A stretch of DNA of 64,000 nt from positions 41,219,269-41,283,268 of the forward strand of contig NC_080069.1 of NCBI RefSeq assembly GCF_949987535.1, given 5' to 3'. The translations under genes and the position numbers were made by a program. The notes under the pieces are model-generated. The model ran no database searches. It saw only the letters and a program-made list of their open reading frames with translations, and was not told where the DNA came from. This DNA is from Balaenoptera acutorostrata (lineage: Eukaryota > Chordata > Mammalia > Artiodactyla > Balaenopteridae). This document shows positions 47,922 to 59,325 of the stretch, in pieces; position 1 is the stretch's first letter, and every line of letters begins with the position of its first letter.

Positions 47922-48639
47922 CTATATATTCTAATATAAATAACTTTATTCTTTATGACTTTCACATACAATAAGCCGCTTCCTAAACTAAATTTTCAAA
48001 ATGTAGCTGAACCAGAGGCGAGATGGTTAGATGGAAAAGGTAAGTATTGTAGATGGAAAAGTATTGTAGCCCAGAGAAAGCTGAAGATTTCATCCAAACC
48101 ACCTTTACCATAAATGCCTAAGCTTGCACATGATGAAGTGAAGGAGGCTCTGTGCAAGTGCAGGAATGCAGAGCTCAGACCCCCATTTAAGAAAGGACTA
48201 GCCCTGAGGTTTCCAGGAGCCCGAGCCTGCAAGTGTTAACTCTCTCAGGGCTCACCTCAGCTTTCCTGCCCAGGTCAGCCTCCTCCGGGGCAAGCCCCAA
48301 ACAATGACCACACTGAACAGTGGTACAAGGGCTCAGTACAAGGCCCCAGTGAGGGACTTGTCTAAAGGGCATCCAGTTCTTCCCAGGGTGTTTTCATCGG
48401 GGTCTGATGGCTTCTTCCACCCAACCCTGCTTCCCCTCTTTTCCTTTCACAGATGTTACACCCCACAGACTGGCTGCAGTCCCAACCCTGTCCTGGCATC
48501 TGCTTCCCTGAGACCCAAACTCCCACGGTATTTTTTCTAAACTTCATTAGACCAATGGTATAAGAACCTCAACCAAGCTAGCGCCATGCAGAAAAATCTC
48601 CCCAAAGGAATTTTTTAGTGTTTCATCTTTTAGACATTT
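47922..48639. other. Flank, no feature recognised
   Basis: A short direct repeat of AGATGGAAAAG..AAGTATTGTAG occurs at about 48031-48068. No gene. Confidence 0.5.
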
Positions 48640-48654
48640 AAAATGTGCTCTAAG

Positions 48655-48727
48655 ATTGACATATATACCCTAATTTGTATAAAATAGCTAACTAATAAGA
48701 ACCTGCTGTATTAAAAAATAAATAAAT
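48655..48727 (+). mobile_element. 73-bp minimal retro-insertion with target-site duplication
   Basis: The insert contains ATAAAATAGCTAACTAATAAG and ACCTGCTGTATT followed by an (AAAT)n tail. The text resembles an internal piece of cetartiodactyl L1 3' UTR. An exact 15-bp duplication AAAATGTGCTCTAAG flanks it (48640-48654 and 48728-48742). Confidence 0.85.
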
Positions 48728-48759
48728 AAAATGTGCTCTAAGAAAGTAATTGTGTTCTT

Positions 48760-49150
48760 TATAAGAAACTTGAATATGACAGAAATTTATAATGTACAAA
48801 GCAAATATCTCCTGTAGCCCCAAATCTCTTAACCATCCTGTATTTTTACCTCCAGGCTTTCTTCATATGCACATGCTAATATGTCTGGTTGTTATTATAT
48901 TGCAAAATAGAATCAGACTCTACTCTTTTGTAGTTTGCTTAAAAACTACATGCTAGATACATCTATGTCTATACATATAGAGATACCTCATTTGATTACC
49001 ATCTACATGAAATTCCATTATATGAATATTCTATATTTTTTTAAGCGTTTCAACACAAATAGGCATTTGTGCTGTGTCCAGTTTTTCAGGATTGCAACAG
49101 AGCTTTTGCACTGTTTAATTTGAGTTTACATATTGAAATGTCTGTGAAAG
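48760..49150 (-). mobile_element. Old L1 remnant
   Basis: TACATGAAATTCCATTATAT, then CAAATAGGCATTTGTGCTGT and CAGTTTTTCAGGATTGCAAC resemble the reverse complement of L1 ORF2 C-terminal sequence. Confidence 0.5.
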
Positions 49151-50287
49151 CATCTATATGAGTTTCATCTTCATTTATTTTTATAATCTATTTTGGAATC
49201 TTGGGTGGGGGGTAGTATAAAATGGGATTTGAGGGACTGAACGCACATTTATAATTTTGGACCTTTACGTAGTAAAGGTTTGTGAATCATTTTCCGCTAA
49301 GTGGGATTTTGCCCATAGTGGTGAGGGGTTCTCACTCCTAACTGTCATATTTCTCTGACTTGCCTTGTGACCTTAAGAGCAGGAAAACGAGAGCTGGTGG
49401 GAGGGCGAGGGGTGGTAACTACTAGGACAGACGCAGCCATTAGCCATGTCCATGGTTCCGCCCTTTTAGATCTTGAGGGCTTTGTGCTTACAAAGGGATC
49501 CTACAAATACCAGTGTGCAGTAACATTCTAGATTCTAATCTAGGTTCCAGATAACTGTAACATTCTATACAGTATCTACTGTAACATTCTAAAATGTACA
49601 ATAGGTCCAAACATAGCCTATACTCTTTTTCTAGAAAAGTACCCTTTTCTTGTCTTTAAGAACTTCTGTTGTATAGAAACCTCTTTTTGTCAAACTTTTA
49701 AAAAAGAAAACAATGACAAAAGATAAGGACGTTAAAGCTATAAGCCCAATCAATGTTTGCACCACTGCCAGCTGAGTCTGTTTGGCCGGTGGATCAAATG
49801 ATTTTGCCAAGGTGAATTCACCCCGTCAGGCGTTCCCCCGTCTTTGAGACAGATTATGAGCTGCTCTACAATTTCTGCCAGTGCTACCCTAGCAAAAATG
49901 TCCTTGGCTTACAAATGTCTGTGCGTTTGGTTAAAGGACTCATATAACCTCTTGGAGGCAGCAGAAGAGGTCTCCCAGGTGAGCAAGAAGGGCTAAAAAG
50001 GCAAAACACATCATACAAATGCCAATAAACGGAGATCAGGATGTTGACAGAATATACTCATCAGCGACTCATAGACAGCCTAAATTTCCTTGAAAATAAT
50101 GAGAAGCATTTAAATGTCTGCTTTTAAAAAATAAAATAAACCAGAATATTTTTCTTTTAGTTTCTTTTTCCTACTTGAACCAGGAAAACAAGGATAGAGT
50201 TCCTAAATTTTTCAATTTATATACCTATGAAGCCAAACAGTGAAGGTACAGATGAGCTGAAAAACTACACCTAAGGATTAGCTCTCA
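49151..50287. other. Gene-poor flank, nothing assignable
   Basis: A repeated GTAACATTCTA motif occurs three times at 49520-49592. No gene. Confidence 0.45.
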
Positions 50288-50475
50288 GCCTTTAATGTGC
50301 TAAGGGCTGTCTAAGGAGCTCACCAAAATGGCAAACTCTTTGATCCACTTGCCAGAATTCTGATTCAGTATATTGAAGGCGAGGCCCAGGACTCTGCATT
50401 TTAATAACTCCAGGTGATTCCCATACAGGGACACGACTCTTTGAACTGGCTGAACACTGGCCCAAAGCCTGCAAG
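50288..50475. mobile_element. MER5-like hAT-Charlie remnant
   Basis: CCAGAATTCTGATTCAGTAT, GAGGCCCAGGACTCTGCATT and AACTCCAGGTGATTCCC are in the order of MER5-type elements. Confidence 0.6.
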
Positions 50476-50517
50476 ACTTCTTTCTCTATTCATAGTCTGT
50501 TAGTGAGTTTCAACATA

Positions 50518-50660
50518 GCTTTGGACCAAGTCACATTCATCGTGTCCCAATTTCAGTCTATAAAGTGGGGATGGTCATGTTTGCCACCTACCTCATTACC
50601 ATCACATGTAAATTCATGAGATGATGCCTGTGAAGTCATTTAAATTCCTCAGTAGAAAGG
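50518..50660 (+). mobile_element. MIR SINE fragment
   Basis: CAATTTCAGTCTATAAAGTG and GGGGATGGTCATG, then CCTACCTCATTACC resemble MIR core. Confidence 0.5.
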
Positions 50661-50909
50661 CGTTATATTTCAACTATTATCAAGTATTTATTTCCAGTAT
50701 TACAGTGACACTTTGTTTTTTAGGGACCTACAAAAAGTGGTACCATTCCTGTTAAAATATGTTAATAAGACTACTACACTACAGGTTCAGTCAAATTACA
50801 TAACTTGGACACTGAAGGGGAATGGGTTTCTGCCTCAACTTTGACTTAAAAACTCACTAGCATCATGGTCAATATCATTTTTCAACTACAGACCATAATT
50901 TGACATTCC

Positions 50910-51090
50910 ATGGTGTATCAGTCATGGTTCTACCAGAGAAACAGAACCAGTAGAAGATGCATCTATATCTATATATACAAATACATATAAACATATTCGT
51001 ATATACCTATATGTATAATATGTATTTGTATACGTATATACGGCATATGTATATACAGATACATATGTTTATTTACACATACATTGGAGT
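50910..51090. repeat. Degenerate TATA/TACATA simple repeat in an older element
   Basis: After GTATCAGTCATGGTTCTACC and CAGAGAAACAGAACCAGTAG, a well-known mammalian repeat leader, the sequence becomes a TATATAC/TACATA run from 50965 to 51080. Confidence 0.6.
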
Positions 51091-51484
51091 TGGATTGAAT
51101 ACAATTAGGTGCTATAGTCTAGCCAAGCTGACACATAAAACTAGCCATCACACACAGCTTCATGGTATTTTTCAATGATTGCCAGTTAAGGAATTCATTG
51201 GGATGGAAATAAGTTCTATCCCTAGAACTTAATAATTGCACTGATGAAGTAAAAAACTTGCCTTCAAGTAATTCTTTTTATTACTGTGTAGCTTGATAGG
51301 GCAAATAGGCTAATTATTAGATTTTTTCCTGGGCCTAAAAAGATCTTGTACCTATTTTCTAAGTTGTAACATGGCCTTTCTTAGTAAAGTCTTAATATTT
51401 TATAAGAAAAGGCATAAAGGTACCGAGCCTAGAGTAAATGACCATTGTTTTTGCCTAGTTTGACCCCTTCTTCTGGTGCCAGCC
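51091..51484. other. Flank, no feature recognised
   Basis: AT-rich, no assignment. Confidence 0.45.
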
Positions 51485-51800
51485 CCTAGCTTTATCTATG
51501 GAACCATCTCTTCCCCATCTTTGATCCACCTCCTCTTCCAGGAGGAGGTCTGGCCAATCAGATGACTGCCCACAGTGATGGGTTCAAGGATGGGCAGATG
51601 ACTCAACCAGACTGATAGAGTCAGTCTTGGAATTCTTGCCGGTCCCAGTAGGAATGGGTTATGGTTATAAAGCTGGTAGAAACAGTCCCGGAACTGTTAG
51701 TGACTACCTTACCACAGTAGGAAGTAGCTGCCGGAGAAAGCAGAGCTGAAATGGAGAGAGAAAGATTCTGAAGCCGCTCAGATTTGGGGCTGTTTAGCCT
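51485..51800. mobile_element. Possible LTR or DNA-element remnant
   Basis: TCTGGCCAATCAGATGACTG and a TGGGTTCAAGGATGGGCAGA context with CCAAT-box-like sequence resembles 54.09-54.36 kb (TGGCCAATAAGAGCAAGCG; GCCAATCAGAGCTAATC). Identity unknown. Confidence 0.3.
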
Positions 51801-52311
51801 ATGATTCCCTCTCTATGCTTAAACCAATTTAAGTTATGTGCCTTGAGCTTGTCACTAACAGCTTCTGACTACACTAGATACAGTTCCCCCTCTTCACATT
51901 TAGGATGGTGTTTGCTCTGCAGAGAACTAGATAGAGGAGCATTGCTTCCCCTCCCCACCCTTAGGCTTGTTGTTGGAGCCTGCAGTCTGGTGTTCCCAGT
52001 ACTGTGACTCCTCAGGTGGCAGCCAAGGTCATCCCACGTCATCTGCTAAACAAAGTGAGGGCACCACCGTCAGGGAGCACCGTCACTCCTGCTGGCATCT
52101 TCTCATGGGCAATCACTTCTGCTTGGGGCTCAAGGGAGGTCAGGCAACAATAATGTAGAAGGGTAATAACTTCCACAACTTGGATCAACCCCTGTTCACA
52201 TCTGGGCCAGCACAAGCTGCCCCCAAAGTGGGGATAGAAGAGAAGCAAAGAGGAAGGCTGGAAGGAAAGGAGGAAGAGGGAGGAAGGGAAAGGAGGATGA
52301 AAATAAACTTT
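51801..52311. other. Flank, purine-rich patch
   Basis: 52243-52300 is almost all purine (GAAGCAAAGAGGAAGG, GGAAAGGAGGAAGAGGG). No gene. Confidence 0.5.
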
Positions 52312-52545
52312 TGCCCAGCTCCCACTATGTGCCAGGCACTGTGCCAAATACTTTTCACATAACTCGTCTCACTGGACCCTCACGATGACCTATGGAGTTC
52401 TGTGAAATAGTTCCATGAAGTGCTTATCACCATCTTCATTTTAATTGAGAAGAAAATAGATCCAGAGAGATTACCTGACTTGCCCAAGGCCACATACTTA
52501 CACAGTCAGTGCAGAGCTGAAATTTAGACCTGTCTGATTCCAACA
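52312..52545 (-). mobile_element. MIR SINE
   Basis: CACTATGTGCCAGGCACTGT, GACTTGCCCAAGGCCACATA and AGAGCTGAAATTTAGACC give the reverse MIR order. Confidence 0.85.
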
Positions 52546-53439
52546 ACTGTGTGTGTATGTGATTGTAACTTCCTGTCTTTGAGAACATCCTTATAAGGAA
52601 CCCCAAAATATAAAAGAAGGGTGGTCCACCTGCTCATCCTCTTCTGCTCAGTTCCATGGAAGATCCTGTGGCCTCTCCTTGGAAATGTGGGACTTCAAGA
52701 GCACAGACAGGTATGATGGAGAAACTTCTGGACCAGTCAGGACTCAGCTCAGACACCAGCTTTTCCTATGATGGGAGGGAGTAAGGAGGATGGAAGAAAC
52801 AAACAAAAAAAGGAGCTCCCAAATCCCTGCAGTTCCAATACCTACACGGGTTAGACACACCATAGTGCTTAATAGATATTTATTGAACAAATAAATGAAT
52901 AACACCCAACTATTAATTAACCAATTATACTAAAGGTAAGGGGGAAATTTGGCTCCCTGGTTTTACTTCTCCTTGCAATAACAACTTCCCTCCCAATTCT
53001 TCACTGGATCATGTCTTCTAAGCTGAAACTTTAGTGATGGTTTGCTGGCAGACTGCGTGAGAAGATAAGGTAGACACATTATCCACCACTTGATCTCTGG
53101 TCTTCGTATCAAAAGAAACGATGTGGAAGGTTTTTAGGATCACTGGTGGAATAAGAGGAGAGGGAGTAAAAGGAAACGTTGAATAAAAAGCAAGTTAAGA
53201 ATGTACTTTTTTGCAATTCTAATGATGTCATCTATTATCCTGTTAAAAGAAAGTTATCGAATGCTATTCAAGTTTATATAACCCCGAAAAAGATGTTTCA
53301 GAATGGCATCGTGTGTGTTCCGATACAAGAACAGGCCTGCTTTATGACAGCAAGATGGCCACCAACTGCCACAGGCTGACGTCATGTCCCCTTCGGGCCC
53401 AACAGAAATAGAGCTTCTCTTCCCCAGGATTCCAGCACG
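52546..53439. other. Flank; one palindromic CRE
   Basis: 52860-52905 resembles an L2/MIR end (TTAATAGATATTTATTGAAC). A perfect TGACGTCA lies at 53377-53384. No gene. Confidence 0.45.
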
Positions 53440-53995
53440 AGGCCCATAGCAGCTTTATTTGAAATATCAGTAATGTATAGAAAGATAGCAATAAATGTAG
53501 AAGTAATCCAAATATCTACTAAACAGGTGAACAAACTCACTAGTTGTGGTATATCCATAAACTGAAACACTACTTAGCAATACATGAAATGACCTATTAA
53601 AATACACTACAACAAGGATGAATCTCAAAATAATCGTTCTGAGTAAGAGAAAGCCAGACCAAAAAAGAAGAGTACATAGTGTATGATTCCATTTATATAA
53701 TATTACAGAAAATGTGTCTAATCCATAACAACAGAATACAGATCAGGGATTACCTGGGGATGGGACTGGAAGGGGCTGCGTGTGTGTTGTGTGGGGAAAG
53801 TTGAGTGAGAAAGATTATAAAAGGCAGGAGAAACTTTTGCGGGTGGTGGATATGTTCATTATCTTAATCATGGTGATGGTTCCATGGCTGTATACATACG
53901 AGAAAACTTTTGATATTATACACTCTAAATATGTGCAGTTTACTGTATGTCAACTATCCCTCAATAAAACTGTCTTCAAAAAACTAAAAGGCAAA
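53440..53995 (+). mobile_element. Old L1 LINE 3' end
   Basis: CATAGCAGCTTTATTTGAAA, AAGGATGAATCTCAAAATAA, GATTCCATTTATATAATATT, GATATGTTCATTATCTTAAT and TATCCCTCAATAAAACTG are ordered L1 passages. Confidence 0.85.
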
Positions 53996-54074
53996 ACCAA
54001 CCAAACAAACAAAAGAACAGGCCTGAACCAAGCATTTGTTGAGTTCCTCACGTGGGCCAGGCACTAAAGTGGAG

Positions 54075-54365
54075 AGTAGTTTCTTGTGCTCTGCATCCAC
54101 TTACTATTATCTCCGGAAGGGTAAGCAACCTGATTTTGCTTCCAGGAAGACTCCACCCCTGACTCCAGCACACGACTTATGCCTGGCCAATAAGAGCAAG
54201 CGTTTCTCCAGCCATGGTGATTGGTTGGAGCAGGGGCATGTGACTCAGCCCAAGCCAATCAGAGCTAATCATAACTAATTCCCGTTAATCCCAAAGCCAT
54301 TGCTTTCCAGTTGGGTTTGAATTTGAAAAGTTCTGGGGTAGGAACCATCTTGACCACACATGAAA
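54075..54365. mobile_element. Possible LTR or DNA-element remnant
   Basis: GCTTCCAGGAAGACTCCACC with two CCAAT-type blocks and GGGTAGGAACCATCTTGACC. It shares layout with 51.5 kb. Not assigned to a family. Confidence 0.35.
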
Positions 54366-54778
54366 GTGAGAATGAAAAGAAGAGAGCAAAATGGAACTGA
54401 AAAGTGGGGAAGCAACAACAAAACAAACAATACTGATCACTCTTTTTGGCTATGAATTCAGCCTGCGGTTTATCCTGTGGCTTTTCAGTTACAAAAGCTC
54501 TCTTGCTTAAACCCAATTTAAGTTGGGTTTGCAGTCCCTGACAACTGAAAAAGTCCCAACTGGTACGGGCATTTGATATACTCCTCTTACTTGATGTCCC
54601 TAACAACTCAGTAAAGAAGGAATTATTATCCTGAATTCAAAATAAGAAAAACAAGGCTTAGAAAGATTAGTTACTTGTCCAAAGACACACAGAGAGTGTC
54701 AACTGTAATTTTGGAGAATGAGGATCATTTTTAATCTCTGTGACTATTTAAAATCATGCACAGGTTGCTGTCATAACC
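54366..54778 (-). mobile_element. Flank with MIR fragment
   Basis: 54600-54725 (AAAACAAGGCTTAGAAAGAT, GTTACTTGTCCAAAGACACA) resembles reverse MIR core. The rest is unassigned. Confidence 0.5.
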
Positions 54779-55245
54779 TAGAGTCTGTCATACATAGTGA
54801 AGTAAGTCAGAAAGGGAAAAACAAATACCATATGCTAATACATATATATGGAATCTAAAAAAAAAAAAGTGGTTCTGATGAACCTAGGGGCAGGACAGGA
54901 ATAAAGATGCAGATGTAGAGAATGGACTTGAGGACACGGGGTGGGGGAAGGGTAAACTGGGACAAAGTGAGAGAGTGGCATGGACATATATACACTACCA
55001 AATGTAAAATAGATAGCTAGTGGGAAGCAGCTGCATAGCACAGGGAGATCAGCTCGGTGCTTTGTGACCACCTAGAGGGGTGGGATAGGGAGGGTGGGAG
55101 GGAGATGCAAGAGGGAGGGGATATAGGGATATATGTATATGTATAGCTGATTCACTTTGTTATACAGCAGAAACTAACACACCATTGTAAAGCAATTATA
55201 CTCCAATAAAGGTGTTAAAAAAAGAAAAAAAGTAACTATTAAAAA
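54779..55245 (+). mobile_element. 5'-truncated cetartiodactyl L1 3' end
   Basis: Begins within the last ORF2 codons (CCTAGAGTCTGTCATACATA, GTGAAGTAAGTCAGAAAG), then the 3' UTR with CAGATGTAGAGAATGGACTT and GGATATATGTATATGTATAG, ending CTCCAATAAAGGTGTTAAAA and an A-rich tail. Confidence 0.92.
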
Positions 55246-55359
55246 GAATAATCTGTTGAGAATATGAGGATGGATAACTTGCCTTTTAGGTTTCTTCAAC
55301 ATCGTGTGCGTGCACACGCACACTAGCGAGCAAGCGTGTGTTTTTATTCAATGTCAAGA
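55246..55359. other. Short flank with CA/GT-type alternating patch
   Basis: GTGCGTGCACACGCACAC near 55306 is alternating and partly self-complementary. Confidence 0.5.
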
Positions 55360-55575
55360 GATGGTCAGCATAACAGTTAAGAGCTTGGATTCTGGAGATA
55401 AAACTCCCTAGTTCAAATTTCAGCTCTTCCTATATTAACTGCGTGACCTTGGACAAATTAATCTTTCTGTGCCTCAGTTTCCTCATTTGAAAATTGGAAT
55501 GAGGATAATGATAGCAATTGCCTTATGGGATTGTTGTATTAGGTGAGCTAACATATAAGAAGTGCTTAGAAGGTG
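55360..55575 (+). mobile_element. MIR SINE, fairly complete
   Basis: CATAACAGTTAAGAGCTTGG, GACCTTGGACAAATTAATC, TGTGCCTCAGTTTCCTCATT and AGAAGTGCTTAGAAGGTGTC. Confidence 0.88.
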
Positions 55576-57184
55576 TCAGGAAGGAGGAAATTTCCCCCAC
55601 CCTTCTGGGTTCCTTTGGCTGATGTAATCATTAAATTGACACAAGAGAAATTAACAGGAAAAAAAAATTAATTCACACATACAGAGGTCTCATAGAAGTG
55701 GAACCCCCAAAGTGACCAAAGCAGGCTGTTTATATATCATTTTTAGACACAGAAACAATTTTTCATGAATATTTAACAAAACAAAAGGGTTAGTGCTTGG
55801 GGTAGCAAACTAAGGAAGAAGTAACTAGATTTGTCTATTCAGCTTTCTTAGCCTTGAATTCCCTAACTCTGGTAAAAAGGATACTTTCTGTCTTCCTGAT
55901 ATGAGGATACCTTCACATGGGAGATTTATTTCCTGCTTTCAGGGGAAAGAAGAGGGTGCCAGAATGAGTTTTTTTAAATATAATTTTTATTCCACTGGCC
56001 GTTTCTCAAGTAACTTTAATTCAAAATAATCAATATGCCACTTTGGCATATTTTGGGGTGGCCTGTCCTGAGCCCAAAGTATCCAGCATATAGTCAGTGC
56101 TGCTATTACTATGGGTATAATTATATGTTATGTTACCCATATATCCCAAATTATAAAAATATGAATTACTTTTATTTCCTGTTTGTTTATACTGTTTATG
56201 CTTCCCTAAAAATATATATTAAAGACAATCATATCTTCCCAAGCACAGTCTTTCAATAAAACCCTCATACAGCAAATACAGCAAGGCCAGAGCAGCAAAA
56301 AGTTGCCCAAGTTAGGAAAGACTCACAGAGTGTATTGTCATCATTCAAAACTTAGTAACATTTTTACAAGTGCAGTATCAGCTTCTAAGCAGGAGTTGTT
56401 TCAGAGCCAAGTCACAAGAGATACCATTACATTCATGAGGAGGAAGTGGCCACTTCCTGGCCCAGAGGGGTAGCAGCAGTAAGATCCCTCACTGTCAGCA
56501 CAAGTAATTGCAAAGCCTTCAGTGTAATTGCCATCTCATTGTATTTTGCAGTTTTCCTGTTCCTGACAGGTTCATGGACTTCAATTCCATTAACTCTTAG
56601 AATCCCCCTTAGTTTCTATCCTAGATACACTTAACAGAGCTGGCTGGTCCAGAGAGGAGACCTGTTTGTTTTCAAAAAGCAAAGTAGGCTTTGTCCCAGA
56701 GCATCTGTCTTGCCCCTACCATCTCGTTACCTTCACTCACTCTCCCTCCAGAGAAAAAGAAATGGAATCAGGCTTGCCAGCATCACCTAGACTCTCCTAG
56801 TATTCTGCTGTTATGCAAGTGATAGGCCCTGCCAAACTCTTAATTTACACTACATGGGATGGAATAAGCAGGATGGAAATAGCAAAGGCACCTGGTAAAA
56901 TGCAGACAGTGAGAAGTGGAAGTACCTTAGAAAAGTGCAAAGTCTTCCCCTCTGCATCTATCACAATGCGAAGGAGTCGACCAGGCAAAGAACACTGGGG
57001 AAAGTATCCAAGCAGGGCGAGTGCGCCCACCATTGTCCAGACAGGATTTCTCTGGTCTGGTCTGCTAGCCCCCAAATGATCGAATCATGAAGTAGGCTTT
57101 GCTTTTCTCCACCTCACACTGTGTAAAGTCCGTTGAGAGTTATTTGGTATGGGATGGATCAACTGCAATTAGGTTTAGCTGCAA
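55576..57184. other. Gene-poor flank, nothing assigned
   Basis: 55590-55960 may be an unassigned old transposon (CACCCTTCTGGGTTCCTTTG, TTAACAGGAAAAAAAAATT). No gene. Confidence 0.4.
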
Positions 57185-57435
57185 GTGATATAAAACCCAC
57201 ATTGACAATAGTTTGAATTAACTAAAAGTACATTTTTCTTGTCTAAACCAAAGCAGTCCAGAACCAGTACTGCTCTCCATGAGGTCAAGGATCCAGGCTC
57301 ACTCTCTTTGCTCCATCATGGTCCACCTTATGGTCCAAGATGGCTACTGGATTTCCAATCATTATTTAAATTTCAGTGACCTGAAAGGAGATAAGCCAGA
57401 AGAAGGGACAAAGATTGCATGCTAGCATTTTCACA
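57185..57435 (+). mobile_element. DNA-transposon-like remnant (hAT group suspected)
   Basis: AAAGTACATTTTTCTTGTCT, GGATCCAGGCTCACTCTCTT, GGTCCAAGATGGCTACTGGA and a GATAAGCCAGAAGAAGGGAC block align in order with the 25.2 and 33.1 kb copies. Confidence 0.45.
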
Positions 57436-57713
57436 AACCAATTTCCTGGAGCCTGCGCATGTCCTCTACCTAATCTTCCTTAATAACGTAGAGTTACCAG
57501 ATACTGTAATGAATAGATATCAGGTCCAGTGGACCCTACACACAAACGCGCGCATTATTACAGTCTAGATCCTGGTCCCCAGAGCAGGTGGAACCGGTGA
57601 GCATAATCTCTTACTGAGAGTGCTGCCTTAGCCAGACTTCCTGTCTGCAGTGCCAGACGTCTCACACACAGACCACCAGTTTCTCTAGAGCCTGTATTAA
57701 GGTTAGTATTTTC
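57436..57713. other. Flank, no feature recognised
   Basis: A short CA/CG alternating patch (ACACACAAACGCGCGC) at 57537-57553. Confidence 0.5.
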
Positions 57714-57802
57714 TGTTTCTCTCTCTCTCCCCGCTCCCCTCTCTCTCTCCCTCCCTCCCTCCTTCTCTATCTCCATCTCTATCTCTATTTCTCTCTCTTT
57801 TT
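57714..57802 (+). repeat. Polypyrimidine (CT)n(CCCT)n(ATCTCT)n tract
   Basis: About 85 bases of almost pure C and T: CTCTCTCTCTC, CCTCCCTCCCTCC, then ATCTC units. Confidence 0.9.
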
Positions 57803-58127
57803 ACTGTAAAATAGACTTGCTTTCACCTCAAAATTGATTTTGGATCATTGAAAAAACTTACTTTGAGTATTCTTTTGAGACTATTACCTTATCTTTCTAA
57901 TACTAATATTAATATTTTAACATTACTGTCATTATGTTCTTAAAATGTAACCCTATCATCAAGAAACCAGGAGAAGAGTCCCAGATATTTAGACCATAAA
58001 TCCATGACACAGACCTAAGCTTTCAGACTCAGACTTACCATAGATAACCTAACTGCTTTGGTTCCCTGTCTTCTTCCTGAATTTGCCAACCTGGAAGGTG
58101 ATGAGGGGTCCAGCACTTTCTATCCCT
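57803..58127. other. Flank, no feature recognised
   Basis: AT-rich, nothing assigned. Confidence 0.45.
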
Positions 58128-58141
58128 CTATATCACTCTTT

Positions 58142-58165
58142 TTTTTTTTTTTTTTACTTTTGGGT

Positions 58166-58204
<39 letters not shown>

Positions 58205-58470
58205 TTTCTGGCTGTGTTGGGTCTTAGTTTCTGTGCGAGGGCTTTCTCCAGTTGCGGCAAGCGGGGGCCACTCTTCATCGCGGTGCGCAGGCCTCTCACT
58301 GTCGCAGCCTCTCTTGTTGCGGAGCACAGGCTCCAGACGCGCAGGCTCAGTAGTTGTGGCTCACGGGCCTAGTTGCTCTGCGGCATGTGGGATCTTCCCA
58401 GACCAGGGCTCGAACCCGTGTCCCCTGCATTGGCAGGCAGATTCTCAACCACTGCGCCACCAGGGAAGCC
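58142..58470 (-). mobile_element. CHR-type cetacean SINE (copy 4)
   Basis: A complete SINE on the minus strand. The tail is a T run plus about ten TTTA units (58141-58207), the body contains GGGGGCCACTCTTCATCGCG, the B box is GGGCTCGAACCC, and the head is CGCCACCAGGGAAGCC. A 14-bp target-site duplication CTATATCACTCTTT flanks it (58128-58141 and 58471-58484). Confidence 0.97.
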
Positions 58471-58484
58471 CTATATCACTCTTT

Positions 58485-58569
58485 AATAAAAATATAAGGA
58501 TCCCAACTATGTGGTTGGGCCTGGTGGACACTCCAGTGTGAAGTGGCTCTTCAGCAGATGAGTACTGTT
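58485..58569. other. Short spacer
   Basis: Nothing assigned. Confidence 0.4.
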
Positions 58570-58790
58570 TGCAGTGTGGTGCAATGACTAGGAGAACAGG
58601 CTTTCTAGCCAGACGGCCTGAACTCCAAGCTCAGCTCTACAATTTATGGGGTGTGTGATCTGGGATAAATTACTGTCTGCCTCAGGTGAGTAGGATTCAA
58701 CATATGTTTCATATCCCCCACCTCACAGGTGGTTTCTGAGATGATTCCATAGGTGTAAAATGCTTAGCAACAAGTACCAAATGGATAATG
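58570..58790 (+). mobile_element. MIR SINE
   Basis: TGGTGCAATGACTAGGAGAA, TGTGATCTGGGATAAATTAC, CCCCACCTCACAGGTGG and GTAAAATGCTTAGCAACAAG follow the MIR order. Confidence 0.75.
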
Positions 58791-59325
58791 ATGCTCTTAG
58801 TAAATGATTAGTTTACACATTAGAGGCTGCCTCTGTATTAAAAAGTAAGGTAGACAGTACTTTTCCCTTTTAAGGATAATTAAAAGAATTCACTCATCAA
58901 ATATTTATTGATAAAACACTGTAGTTTATCTCAGTTAAGCACTTTCACCTATAGTGGTAAAAAGGAGAGAGAAGAATAGAGAAAGGGAGGAAGGGAAAGA
59001 GGAAGAAAGAAGAAGGGAGGGAGTTGGGCAAGCGGAACATCTAACAGAAGTCCTCTGAGCATGTACTTGGGGACCGAGACCATCACTGAGAACAAGGAGA
59101 CAAGTCTCTTCCCAAATTTGTATGTATTCCCACTCCCTCAGGTAGGCTATTCTCTGAAACTAAATGCTGTGTGAGCATCCAGGCAGGGAGCAGGTGTTAA
59201 TTTACACAAACTAATTAATAGCCATTAATAGCACTTTAAAATCTGATAATCCAAGAAGGATGTTCTAACCATTCACACCAGAACCAGAATTCTGCATGAG
59301 GCTCTTCTTGTGTGGTAGCACACAT
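58791..59325. other. Flank with purine-rich patch
   Basis: 58962-59028 is purine-rich (GGAGAGAGAAG, GGAAGGGAAAGAGG). No gene. Confidence 0.5.

Noticed and set aside
49520..49592. Three copies of GTAACATTCTA as a possible regulatory array
   Set aside because: Short, irregularly spaced AT-rich repeats, more likely local slippage; no supporting context.
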